From the NCBI GenBank assembly GCA_024195265.1, contig JAJLRJ010000013.1, forward strand, positions 12,909,322 to 12,973,321: a stretch of 64,000 bases of DNA. The letters are read 5' to 3'. The notes under the pieces are model-generated. The model was not told where the DNA came from. It did no database searches and saw nothing but the letters and a program-made list of their open reading frames with translations. The stretch comes from Dendrophyllia cribrosa. Taxonomy: Eukaryota > Cnidaria > Anthozoa > Scleractinia > Dendrophylliidae. Positions 8,586 through 16,514 of this stretch are shown here, one piece after another. The position numbers and the translations under genes are program-made. Position 1 is the first letter of the stretch. Every line of letters starts with the position of its first letter.

Positions 8586-9608
8586 ATGAGTTTACTTAAG
8601 TGGAAAGAACTTGCAAAGAGAAAATCTGAATTAGGGGATAAAATCAATTATGTCCATGATGTAATCACAAAACATAATATCGGTGAGCAGACAAGCCAAC
8701 AGTCATTAGCGAAGGTATTCAAACCAGTTACTAGTAAATTAGATGATGTTATTGACAGTAATTTAGATTTAAGGGTACCCATAAGAAAGAAAAGAGCACC
8801 TAAAAAAGCTGATCAAGGTATTGATTATATGCCTGAAGTTGACCCTTTCGAAGACATGCAAGTTGATGATTTATTTGGTGATTATGTCCCACCAAATCAA
8901 AATAAACAAATTGTACCTAAACCACCTACTTATGAAGAATCTTTACAAGATCTTATGGAAGGAAATAAGAATATTTATGTTGATCCTGAATACTTTGTTA
9001 ATCAACCAGATGATTTACCGCCAGAATATGATGACGACGATGAGATGGACTATGGATTAGATGATGAAGATGAAAGTAATTTGATTTTGGATGATCTTGG
9101 TATTACTAATTATGAAAATGTGGATAAGATATTGAATCAATCATCAATAACAGACAAAAAAACTAAGACATATCTTAATAAGATTATAAAAAATGCTAAA
9201 GCAAAAAGAAGTCAATTAGGTGGATTTAAGTCACATGTTACAAAACAGTTCAAAAGTGGGGCTATATCTGAAGCCGAGAGACAAATGAAAAACAAAAGAA
9301 TAGACAACGCAAGAGTTACTTTAAATGAATACATAAAACATTATAATACTAAATTGGAAACAATGAAAGGTTCTGGAATCAAAGGCCGAGGAAGAAAACA
9401 GAGAGGTGGAAATATTATGTTTTTTAATGATGTAAAGCAGCTTTTGAAAAAATTGGAATTGATTATTGGTGAAAGATTGGCAGGGAATACGAGCATTGAG
9501 ATGAGGAATATGGGAGTAACTATACTAGATAAATTAATGAAAATGTCGAAAATCAATAGGTCACAATATAGTAAATTGTATAGTCAATATTTTAAAAATA
9601 TAATGTAA
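8586..9608 (+). CDS. Acidic structural protein with PPxY motifs and protease sites
   Basis: A 340-residue protein without a recognised enzyme fold; relatives are found in Polinton virion modules. The first 70 residues are basic and helical, residues 80-170 are very acidic, and the C-terminal 60 residues are helical. Two PPxY motifs are present, PPTYEESL at 113-120 and PPEY at 145-148; such motifs recruit NEDD4-type ubiquitin ligases in several viruses, including adenovirus protein VI. The stretch 210-275 carries four matches to adenovirus-protease cleavage rules: QLGG-F, MKGS-G, IKGR-G and QRGG-N. It probably is a precursor cut during maturation. The start is AATAAATG and the frame is intact, 13 bases before the minor capsid gene. 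Confidence 0.7.
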   Translation: MSLLKWKELAKRKSELGDKINYVHDVITKHNIGEQTSQQSLAKVFKPVTSKLDDVIDSNLDLRVPIRKKRAPKKADQGIDYMPEVDPFEDMQVDDLFGDYVPPNQNKQIVPKPPTYEESLQDLMEGNKNIYVDPEYFVNQPDDLPPEYDDDDEMDYGLDDEDESNLILDDLGITNYENVDKILNQSSITDKKTKTYLNKIIKNAKAKRSQLGGFKSHVTKQFKSGAISEAERQMKNKRIDNARVTLNEYIKHYNTKLETMKGSGIKGRGRKQRGGNIMFFNDVKQLLKKLELIIGERLAGNTSIEMRNMGVTILDKLMKMSKINRSQYSKLYSQYFKNIM

Positions 9609-9621
9609 CTTTATTATATAA

Positions 9622-10369
9622 ATGGAACGAGAGATAGTTTTATCATCTTATAGTGTAAAAAATCAAGGGAATAATAAACCTGAAGATTTCACAACAAAAT
9701 TTACTAGACCAATGATATTGGATAGTAATATGCAATATGTTATCGGTCTTAACAGAATTATCAATATGAGTTTTACATGGTTTAATGTTAATGCTGGATA
9801 CAATAATCAATTAATTAAATTTAGCTCTGATAGTGGTTCAACATTTAACAACATCACCTTTCCAGCCGGAGTATGGAATTATACAGACTTCAATACATAT
9901 ATCAAGGATATAACGAAGACTGGTGATACGTATCCTATCACTCTTGAATTCGATAATACAACATTTAGGGTTACGATTACATTGACTCAGAATTATCAGC
10001 TTGATTTGACGCATTCCAATTTTAATGATCTAATCGGGTTTGATAAGACAGTATTATCTAATGAAACAAATATAGGGCCGAAAGTGCCCAATCTCAGTCA
10101 AGACACAGATATCCTGAATATCCATTGTGACCTAATAAACGATCAGTCTTGTAGACGGTCAAGATACAGACATCATTTATTCCTTCTCGACCAGTGTACT
10201 CCAACCTAGTTACTCCTTTACCCTCGAACCACGAAGAGTCACATTCAATCCAGTCAATAAGAATAATATTAGTAGTATCAGGGTATACATTACTGATGGA
10301 AAAAGAAGATTAGTTAACCTGAATGGAGCAGATACATCTTTCTCACTAATTCTGAAAAGTATAGAATAA
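9622..10369 (+). pseudogene. Minor capsid (penton-like) protein, frameshifted near its end
   Basis: The minor capsid protein of Polintons forms the pentons at capsid vertices with a single jelly-roll fold. The open frame runs to 10209 and shows the characteristic opening (IVLSSYSVKNQ, then NKPEDFTTKF), a beta-rich centre and an HCDLIND block near residue 170. Immediately after that block the expected C-terminal strand continues in the next frame, from about 10142 to the stop at 10367-10369. A one-base change near 10141-10144 therefore replaces the last 75 or so residues by an unrelated tail. The start is TATATAAATG. The gene is directly upstream of the pVI-like and major capsid genes. Confidence 0.8.
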
Positions 10370-10386
10370 TATAACATAATAGTATA

Positions 10387-10803
10387 ATGAAACCGTATGA
10401 ATTCAAAAGATTTTACCATCCAAAACTTGGTAAATTTGTATATCAGACACAAAGGGTCTGGGCTTATCGTTGATAATATTTTCAAACCGTTGAAGAGTGT
10501 TGCATCATCTGTTTTCAAGAAATTTGCTAAGCCAATAGCAAAGAAGGCGTTAGAATCGGGGATATCCCATGCAGGTGAGCGACTGGGTAAGGCGGTATCA
10601 GAGAAGTCTGGTGACCTAGATAATGAAAAGATTGACAAATTTGAGAAAAGGAGCTACAAGACAAACAGCAATTGTTCCATCCTCACCCATTAAACAGCAG
10701 CAACTATCAGCCAAAACTAGATCAAGAAAGTACTGATATGATACTGAATAGACTCATTTCTGGAGATGGTTTGAGGAGAAGACGTAGAGTTAGATTTGTA
10801 TAG
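10387..10803 (+). pseudogene. pVI-like / small virion protein gene, multiply frameshifted
   Basis: This gene probably coded for a small basic virion protein comparable with adenovirus pVI, a membrane-active cement protein. The best ATG is 10387 and its frame stops at 10471. Coding continues in a second frame with KGSGLIVDNIFKPLKSVASS, an amphipathic helix region and SHAGERLGKA. A third segment near 10700-10803 ends in LISGDG and a run of arginines; ISGD-G matches the adenovirus protease rule. At least two frame changes are needed to read the whole gene, so this copy is dead or corrected only in RNA. It sits between the two capsid genes. Confidence 0.6.
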
Positions 10804-10853
10804 AATCAATGAATATATTTTTTAATTGTTAAAATTATATAACATAATAATAT

Positions 10854-12140
10854 ATGTCTTTTAGAACAGATAATTTTCTACAAAGAAATGAGTTGGTGCG
10901 ATTCCAACTCGATGATGTAATCAGGTCTCCAGCTAACGGTCAACACCAAACGAAAAATGGTTATAAATTTACAATTAATGATCGATCGAGTTTCTACGAT
11001 TGGTACAATGCCTATATTGAAGTCCAATTCCAACTACAGAAATTAGCAGACGGAGCAGGATATGCTGCTGCTGATCGAATAACGGTAATTAATGGAGGGC
11101 ATTCCTTAATTGACCACATAATGATTAAATCTGCAGGAAAAATAGTTTATGACACTGACAATCTCCATAAAGTCACTTTTGTTAAAAACCTGCTAGAGTA
11201 TTCTGATGATTATAGCAGATCAGTCGCTAAAAACAGTTTCTGGTATTTGGACACGAATGCTACAACAGCCAACACGAATACAGGATTTGAAGCTCGCAGG
11301 TTGCAAACTCAAGCACTTCGAGACAATGGGGCTGGTGGTGCTAAAAACATTAATGTGATTATACCATTGAACAGGTTCTCATTTTTTGAAGAACTTGAAG
11401 ATAAGATGCTTGTACCAATGCAAATACAATTTAACATTGAGCTACAAAACGATGGTGAACTCATTCACATGGCTAATGGAACTGATGCTGGAAGAATTGT
11501 TGTTAATAGGTTTTTGCTATGGGTGCCAAAACTAACCCCAAAGGATTCATTGTATGACAATTTCGTTAGTTCATTTCTTAAAGAAACTCAGTGGAAATAT
11601 TTAAGGGAAATGTACGAAGCATCAGCTCCTACACAATCATCAGGATTTTTCCAGATTTCAAGCAGTATTGACAATGTCAAACACATTTTTGTTTACTTGA
11701 AAAGAACAAACCCGCCTAATGATGCAGTTGAAGAAGACAGTCCTTATCTAATGAACACTTTTAAACTTAATGCTGCTGATAATAACTCTTCCCTTTTAAA
11801 CTGTAGACTAGAATATGGAAATGGAGTCTTTTATCCAGAAACAGAGTATGATACAGAATCAAAAGTGAGAATCTTTAACGATTTGATGTCATATACTATG
11901 CGGAAAAATGACTATAACAGCGGAACTCAGCTGAACTTAGCAAACTATAGTTCTCTGTATGGGTTGATTTACTTTAATCTTACGTATCAAACTGAAAAAA
12001 TAACAAGAGATCCGAAACAGCTAATCTTTAGGTATAGACTAAGCCAGAATGCAGTTGCAAACTTCAATGTTCATGCTGTAGTCCTATATGAAGAATCTGT
12101 TGTCATTGACAAGGTGGGTAATGAATTGGTTATAGTGTAA
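10854..12140 (+). CDS. Major capsid protein, double jelly-roll
   Basis: A 428-residue major capsid protein that would assemble as trimeric hexon-like capsomers. It opens with FRTDNFLQRNELVRFQ, then a FTINDRSSFYDWYNAYIEV strand block, GGHSLIDHIMIKSAG, and two beta-sandwich halves; the second half includes FVYLKRTNP and the closing FNVHAVVLYEE block. All are typical of Polinton capsid proteins, although the length is at the short end. The frame is intact, in contrast to its neighbours on both sides. The start has AATAATAT directly before ATG, and coding ends 64 bases before the pX-like gene. This is the best evidence that the element derives from a virus-like form. Confidence 0.92.
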   Translation: MSFRTDNFLQRNELVRFQLDDVIRSPANGQHQTKNGYKFTINDRSSFYDWYNAYIEVQFQLQKLADGAGYAAADRITVINGGHSLIDHIMIKSAGKIVYDTDNLHKVTFVKNLLEYSDDYSRSVAKNSFWYLDTNATTANTNTGFEARRLQTQALRDNGAGGAKNINVIIPLNRFSFFEELEDKMLVPMQIQFNIELQNDGELIHMANGTDAGRIVVNRFLLWVPKLTPKDSLYDNFVSSFLKETQWKYLREMYEASAPTQSSGFFQISSSIDNVKHIFVYLKRTNPPNDAVEEDSPYLMNTFKLNAADNNSSLLNCRLEYGNGVFYPETEYDTESKVRIFNDLMSYTMRKNDYNSGTQLNLANYSSLYGLIYFNLTYQTEKITRDPKQLIFRYRLSQNAVANFNVHAVVLYEESVVIDKVGNELVIV

Positions 12141-12204
12141 AATAAATATCCTTATTTCATATATATTATGTGAAATTTTATATAATATATATTATATATA
12201 AGAA

Positions 12205-13025
12205 ATGACTCAGCTTTTTGAAATCAAAGTAAATTTGTCTGACAATCAAAAGAAGAATCTTAGCAATGCTTTCAAAAAAAGGGAAACTATTGTTCTCAGA
12301 CTATCAAATAAATCTCTTCATGGCAATGACGTTTTATATGTATCATCGATGGTGAAGAAGAGATTGGAGAAGAATCGTATGATGAATAAGGGTATGGATA
12401 TCAAACTTGTTAAAACTAATATCAGAAAACAGGTTGGAGGTAGTCTACTAACTTCTATCTTAAGTATTGGAAAGACGCTAGCACCAACTATAGGCAAAAC
12501 CCTTGGGCTATCAGCTCTTGCTGGATTGGCTTCAGAAGGTGCTTCTCAGATTGTGAAATCAATATCTGGCAAAGGCGTACAGTCGGGTGGTTTTCTCGTA
12601 CCACAAGACAAAATTAATAAGCTGATAGAATATAAGCATCTTTTATCTGCGAAACAAAAACAGGATATATTGAAAGCCCTTCAATCAGGTTCAGGTGTTC
12701 ATGTGAAACCAACAAAAACACAATCAGGTGGATTTTTAGGCACTCTGTTGGCAAGCATTGGTGTTCCACTCCTTCTAAATGCTTTGACTGGTAAAACTGG
12801 TAGTGGGGCTCCACGAATGGGAACTAGTAAGAAAAAGGGTATGGGAGCTCCAAGAATTGGTGTATATAGACCACCTCCATTTTATGGGAGTTGGCCCGAT
12901 AATACGATAGGTATGGGGATTAAAAAAAACAACCAAAAAAAAAGACAACCAAAAGGGGCGAAGGCTTGCTATTAGGGAAAAGCAGCCCTTTCAATGGTAT
13001 TCCTCTTCTCGGAGCAATACTGTAA
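12205..13025 (+). pseudogene. pX-like precursor, shifted at A-runs near its end
   Basis: A 256-residue open frame (12205-12975) of the pX type found in virion modules of cnidarian Polintons. It has a basic N-terminal half, a hydrophobic Gly/Ala-rich helix near 82-110, a second hydrophobic segment near 177-195 (GTLLASIGVPLLLNALTG) and a basic tail. Probable protease sites are QVGG-S (76-79), ISGK-G (120-124), QSGG-F (126-129) and QSGG-F (173-176). PPFY at 224-227 is a third PPxY motif. Coding for the expected terminal block continues in the -1 frame to the stop at 13023-13025. The switch must fall between 12924 and 12973, where A AAA AAC and A AAA AAA occur in frame: either an indel or -1 ribosomal slipping. 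Confidence 0.7.
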
Positions 13026-13030
13026 AACCG

Positions 13031-13483
13031 AAATTCCACAAAGACATCCCGTTAAGTAATCATGATCTAATAAAATGGTGCAGATATTTAAACATCCCAA
13101 TCAGTGATGTTCTGTCAAGGGATGAAAGAGTTCCACATAATCATAGCCAAGCATTATTTATTTACAATCTGGAACCTAGTTATATGGCAGGATCTCATTG
13201 GGTTACAACTTATGTAAAAGACAACGTGATAAATTATTTTGACAGTTTTGGTATGCCTCCATTTCAAGAGATCGTAAATCATGCGAAAAGAAGGAATATG
13301 ACACTGCTTCACCAAAACAACCAAATCCAAAACATAACAACGTCTACATGTGGCTACTTCTGTTTATACTTTCTGAACGAAATGAATAAGGGGAATTCGT
13401 ATTATAATTTATTGCAAGTATTTGACATATATGATACAATGAAGAATGAGAGATTCCTCGAACATTATTTTAGAAATATCTAA
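13031..13483 (+). CDS. Adenovirus-type cysteine maturation protease, no ATG for full length
   Basis: A cysteine protease of the adenovirus/Ulp1 fold that would cut capsid precursors. The core is complete: GSHWV (catalytic His), YFDSFG (acidic partner), a Gln before the active site, and TSTCGYFCLYF (catalytic Cys). The N-terminal 50 residues, including SNHDLIKWCRYLNIP, are readable from about 13031, yet that frame has no ATG before 13184, and 13184 would cut off this conserved part. The frame is open back to 12911, overlapping the pX-like gene. Translation may come from a slip out of that gene, a non-AUG start, or the ATG was lost. The listed start is therefore approximate. Confidence 0.85.
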   Translation, partial: KFHKDIPLSNHDLIKWCRYLNIPISDVLSRDERVPHNHSQALFIYNLEPSYMAGSHWVTTYVKDNVINYFDSFGMPPFQEIVNHAKRRNMTLLHQNNQIQNITTSTCGYFCLYFLNEMNKGNSYYNLLQVFDIYDTMKNERFLEHYFRNI

Positions 13484-13495
13484 CTTATATATATA

Positions 13496-13657
13496 ATGGT
13501 AAAATCATATTGTGTTAGACAGAAGAAAGTCACTGAATGTGTTCCAGGAAGCGAACGATATGTGAAAACTAAAAATGGTCGAACTATGTTGAAATGCACT
13601 TGCGCTGAATGTGGTATAACAAAAACCAAATTTATAAAACAAAAACAGGGAAACTAA
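13496..13657 (+). CDS. Small zinc-ribbon protein (DUF5679-like), 53 residues
   Basis: A short frame starting at TATATATAATG, 13 bases after the protease stop. It has one early cysteine pair-like arrangement (YCVRQKK...ECVPG) and a second set KCTCAECG, together a plausible treble-clef or ribbon zinc site, with a basic surface. In related elements this domain is joined to the phospholipase A2 part that follows; here the phospholipase frame (from 13609) overlaps this one in a different frame, so a one-base change probably separated them. It may bind DNA inside the virion. The frame ends at a TAA at 13655-13657. Confidence 0.65.
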   Translation: MVKSYCVRQKKVTECVPGSERYVKTKNGRTMLKCTCAECGITKTKFIKQKQGN

Positions 13658-14407
13658 TTGAGCCCTCACAAGATGGGGGCTTTTTAAATATAGAAGGTAG
13701 TCACAGTCTTGGTGAAATAGCAGCTAAAAGCGCTTTAAAAGGTTTGTATAATTTAGGTAGAATCGGAGCATCAAAGGCAATTAAATCTGGTTATGCTAAA
13801 CAAAAAATAAAAGGAATGGCTGATAAATATTTGGATCAAGCCTTAGATAGTTTAACTTCAGATATTAGTAAGAAACTAGATCCATTGCATAAAGGTAGTG
13901 GGATTGATATTCATAAGGCCATTGGGAAGCTTCCGAAACCAAAAGGCGGTTGGACATTACCCGGCCATAAATATACTGGCCCATATAATGATTTAAAGAG
14001 TCAAGTGAAATATGACCCAACAACTGGCCAAATATAGGTGGTTTTCATGTTACGTCATCGCCGCCATGCTGGTGGACATAAACAATAGTTCTCTCATTAG
14101 CTCCTTTTGTTCGTCCACCAGCATTTGTTCGTTTCACTATTGTTATCTATGTCTCTAGAGATTGGTTGCAAACCACCTATTAGAAATATATGACCAACCT
14201 ACAGGAAGAACTGATGAAATAGCAACGCAACATGATGTCGATTATTCAGTCTGTAAGGATGATAGGAAATGTAAAAATAAGGCAGACCGAAAAATGGTTC
14301 AAGCTTTAGACAACGTACCGTATAATGAAAGACAATGGGGGCATTGGTTGGCTAGAAACACGATTGATGTAAAACAAAAACTTGGATTAGGTGTTAAAAG
14401 GAAGTAA
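13609..14407 (+). pseudogene. Parvovirus-type phospholipase A2 gene, split by a 145-bp insertion
   Basis: A secreted-type phospholipase A2 domain like that in parvovirus VP1, which breaches endosomal membranes during entry. Part one (13609-14034) carries a possible protease site QDGG-F near residue 24, a helical linker, and the calcium-loop-like KYTGPYN. Part two (14180-14407) carries the catalytic dyad motif QHDVDYSVC followed by cysteines and a helix ending in KQKLGLG. Between them lie 145 bases of a MITE-like insertion that adds a stop and shifts the frame, so the calcium loop and catalytic His-Asp are no longer in one protein. The N-terminal zinc ribbon is also in another frame. The family assignment rests on these motifs. 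Confidence 0.75.
14035..14179. mobile_element. MITE-like insertion inside the phospholipase gene
   Basis: A 145-base block that begins TAGGTGGTTTT and ends AAAACCACCTA in mirror, flanked by TA. A second inverted pair, ATGCTGGTGGAC near 14071 and GTCCACCAGCAT near 14130, lies inside. Removing it brings the two halves of the phospholipase into the same frame. The TA flank suggests a Tc1/mariner-type MITE. Confidence 0.7.
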
Positions 14408-15369
14408 AAAAACGTAAAAAGGAGTTGAGTAATGATTGGGCTGAACTCCTTGCAAATGAACTACATAAACCAATCAAACGGAAATTTCAAAAGAGACGTG
14501 TTATTGTTAATGGAATAGATGATATTTGGAGCGCTGACCTTGTAGAAATGCAGAAGTTTTCAAAATGGAATAAAGGATATAGATATTTGTTAAACATCAT
14601 TGATGTGTTTTCAAAATTTGCTTGGAGCATTCCCATTAAAAATAAAACCGGTAATACAATTACTGAATCATTTGATGATGTTATTAAAAAGTATAAAAGA
14701 AAACCGAAATATTTATGGGTAGATCAAGGATCTGAATTCTATAATAAAACTTTCAAAGACTGGCTAAAGAAAAATAATATTGAGATGTATTCTACTTTCA
14801 ATGAAGGTAAAGCTGTTGTTATTGAGAGATTTAACAGAACATTAAAATCTAAAATGTGGAAACAATTTACAGCTCAAAATACAACACAATATTTAGACAT
14901 GTTACCAAAACTATTAAATGAATACAACAGTACAAAGCATTCAAGTATTAAAATGAAACCTATTGAAGCATCTATGAAAAAGAATGAAGGAACTGTTTAT
15001 TTCAATCTATATGATACGGAACTATTATCATATAAACCAAAATTTAAAGTTGGTGATAAGGTTAGAATTTCAAAGTATAAACGGAATGTGTTCGACAAGG
15101 GTTATACACCAAACTGGACTGAAGAAGTGTTTACAGTCGATAAGATACAATACACAAACCCTATTACATATAAGTTAAAGGATCTTAATAATGAATCAAT
15201 AGAAGGGTCATTTTATGAACCTGAATTACAATTAGCAAAACAGGATGTATTCAGAATTGGCAAAGTCATTAGGAGGGATTACAAGAAAAAACAAGCTTTG
15301 GTATCATGGTCTGGTTATCCAAAAGAATTTAATTCATGGATACCGTTAAAAGATGTCAAAAATATATAA
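14398..15369 (+). CDS. Retrovirus-like integrase with chromodomain
   Basis: The Polinton integrase, which inserts the linear element DNA and makes the 6-bp duplication. From a TTG at 14425 the protein has 314 residues: catalytic Asp in WSADLVEM (38), Asp in WVDQGSEF (100), Glu in VVIERFNRT (134), then an SH3-like region and a C-terminal chromodomain (about 277-314, IGKVIRRDY...SWSGYP...SWIP) that may steer insertion to marked chromatin. The frame is open from 14398, overlapping the end of the phospholipase frame at 14407, and has no ATG upstream of the catalytic core. Expression from a frameshift or non-AUG start, or loss of the ATG, are the options. Confidence 0.92.
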   Translation, partial: KEVKKRKKELSNDWAELLANELHKPIKRKFQKRRVIVNGIDDIWSADLVEMQKFSKWNKGYRYLLNIIDVFSKFAWSIPIKNKTGNTITESFDDVIKKYKRKPKYLWVDQGSEFYNKTFKDWLKKNNIEMYSTFNEGKAVVIERFNRTLKSKMWKQFTAQNTTQYLDMLPKLLNEYNSTKHSSIKMKPIEASMKKNEGTVYFNLYDTELLSYKPKFKVGDKVRISKYKRNVFDKGYTPNWTEEVFTVDKIQYTNPITYKLKDLNNESIEGSFYEPELQLAKQDVFRIGKVIRRDYKKKQALVSWSGYPKEFNSWIPLKDVKNI

Positions 15370-15383
15370 TGTTTATATATATC

Positions 15384-15548
15384 ATGAGTGGTATTAAGAA
15401 ATATATTGAAAAAATAAATGTTCAAATTAATGAATGTGAAGATGAATCAGACAATCTTCGTGATAAAATATACGATAATGAGCGTAGATTGGATATGTTA
15501 CAATATAAAAAGAAATTATTGAAGAAATTAAGAAAAAGAAATTATTGA
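15384..15548 (+). CDS. Small coiled-coil protein, 54 residues
   Basis: I do not recognise this protein. It starts at ATCATG 15 bases after the integrase stop. The sequence is almost entirely charged and hydrophobic in a heptad-like order (IEKINVQINE, NLRDKIYDNE, LQYKKKLLKKLRKR), so a short coiled coil with a basic end is likely. The frame would extend upstream to 15336 inside the integrase gene, but the ATG at 15384 has the usual A/T-rich lead. Genes of this size in this position are common in such elements and their roles are unknown. Confidence 0.45.
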   Translation: MSGIKKYIEKINVQINECEDESDNLRDKIYDNERRLDMLQYKKKLLKKLRKRNY

Positions 15549-15573
15549 AACTTTATCATAAAAAATACATGAA

Positions 15574-15717
15574 ATGGATGAAGATATAACATTTAAACAG
15601 TTATTGAATATTATCTGCAATGAGATAGAAAACAATAAATACGATGAGGAATGTAATGTGTTGAAACAAACAAAAGTTGATAATATAGCTGAATTGAAAA
15701 CTGAAATGAATATCTGA
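15574..15717 (+). CDS. Small acidic protein, 47 residues
   Basis: I do not recognise this protein. A short frame from ATG 15574 to TGA 15715-15717 follows the coiled-coil gene by 25 bases. It is acidic and helical (MDEDITFKQLLNIICNE start, KTEMNI end) and the two cysteines are far apart. It may pair with the basic coiled-coil protein upstream, but there is no direct evidence. Because it is short it could also be chance; the even codon spacing and its place in the gene series argue mildly for a gene. Confidence 0.35.
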   Translation: MDEDITFKQLLNIICNEIENNKYDEECNVLKQTKVDNIAELKTEMNI

Positions 15718-15767
15718 ATATAGTTTAAAAGATTCATAACTGGATCATTTGAATTCTCAACCATATT

Positions 15768-15780
15768 TAAACGCATATAA
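15768..15780 (+). promoter_or_regulatory. AAACGCA box before the first AT-hook/zinc-finger gene
   Basis: TTAAACGCATATAA starts about 41 bases before the ATG at 15809. The same AAACGCA core with a nearby TATAAA- or TTAAA-like stretch precedes the next two genes at a similar distance. Confidence 0.55.
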
Positions 15781-15808
15781 AGATAAAATAATATATAGTA
15801 ATAATATA

Positions 15809-16057
15809 ATGGAAAAAGAAGTAATAATAAAAAGAGGTAGGGGGCGACCGCCTATATACCAAACCCAAGAAGCCAAAAAAGAAGCTATTAAAAGAACCAA
15901 AACTCGTTATATGTTAAATAAAGAGTGGTATTGCCGTGCATGTAATAACAATATCAACTACTCACTTGCTGGAAAATTCTGTCATTTGAAAACTAATAAA
16001 CATATGGATAATATTAATAGGCAGATCCGTGAATTCGTTCATTTAAACACACAATAA
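15809..16057 (+). CDS. AT-hook plus C2H2 zinc-finger protein, 82 residues
   Basis: A likely DNA-binding protein. The ATG at 15809 (AATATAATG context) is preferred to 15749 because it directly precedes the basic start. Residues 6-14 contain KRGRGRPP, a textbook AT-hook that inserts in the minor groove of A/T-rich DNA, as in this element. A single zinc finger follows (YCRAC near 46-50, with the two histidines in CHLKTNKH). The next gene repeats the same design, so the two are diverged paralogues. They could regulate early genes or package DNA. I am fairly sure of the motifs and unsure of the role. Confidence 0.65.
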   Translation: MEKEVIIKRGRGRPPIYQTQEAKKEAIKRTKTRYMLNKEWYCRACNNNINYSLAGKFCHLKTNKHMDNINRQIREFVHLNTQ

Positions 16058-16118
16058 AAACTAAGAAATATATAGTTTAATGGATCCATTATTGGATCAC
16101 TTAAATTCTTGATAAAGG

Positions 16119-16140
16119 TTAAACGCACTAAAATGACTTA
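16119..16140 (+). promoter_or_regulatory. AAACGCAC box before the second AT-hook/zinc-finger gene
   Basis: TTAAACGCACTAAAATGACTTA starts 45 bases before the ATG at 16164 and matches the box before the polymerase gene in 17 or more positions. An upstream GGATCATT-type segment is also shared with the preceding gene's leader. Confidence 0.6.
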
Positions 16141-16163
16141 AAAAATAATCGTACTATATAGTA

Positions 16164-16376
16164 ATGGTAAAACAATCAAGGGGAAGACCTAAAAAGTATA
16201 TGACCGATGAAGAAAAACGTATTATGGGACGTCTTTATTGTAAGAAGTATAATGACAATCCAGATAATAAATATCATTGCATTGAATGTAATAAATATTT
16301 TCATCCTGCAAGTAAATATAAACACAATAAAACTATGATGCATCAATTGAATTCACAAAAATACAACAACGAATAA
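16164..16376 (+). CDS. AT-hook plus C2H2 zinc-finger protein, 70 residues
   Basis: A paralogue of the preceding gene. It has an AT-hook at residues 5-11 (SRGRPKK), a linker with a TDEEKR helix, and one C2H2 finger (CIECNKYF, then histidines in KYKHNKTMMH). The order and spacing match the neighbour but identity is low, so the duplication is old. Both genes are driven by an AAACGCA(C) box at the same distance and stand directly before the polymerase gene, which has the same box. That suggests a co-regulated early block of DNA-binding and replication genes. Start context is TATAGTAATG. Confidence 0.65.
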   Translation: MVKQSRGRPKKYMTDEEKRIMGRLYCKKYNDNPDNKYHCIECNKYFHPASKYKHNKTMMHQLNSQKYNNE

Positions 16377-16458
16377 CGCAAGGCGATCATAAAAAGATAA
16401 TCATATATGACCAATCATATATAACTATCTCAAATTATTTCAAAAATGATTCCAAAAA

Positions 16459-16480
16459 TAAACGCACTATAAAAGGACTT
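16459..16480 (+). promoter_or_regulatory. AAACGCAC box before the DNA polymerase gene
   Basis: TAAACGCACTATAAAAGGACTT, 56 bases before the ATG at 16515. It includes a good TATAAAA. The AAACGCAC core also occurs in both terminal repeats (20321 and, inverted, near 3120). Confidence 0.6.
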
Positions 16481-16514
16481 AAAGAAATATTATATAATTA
16501 TATATATATAGATA

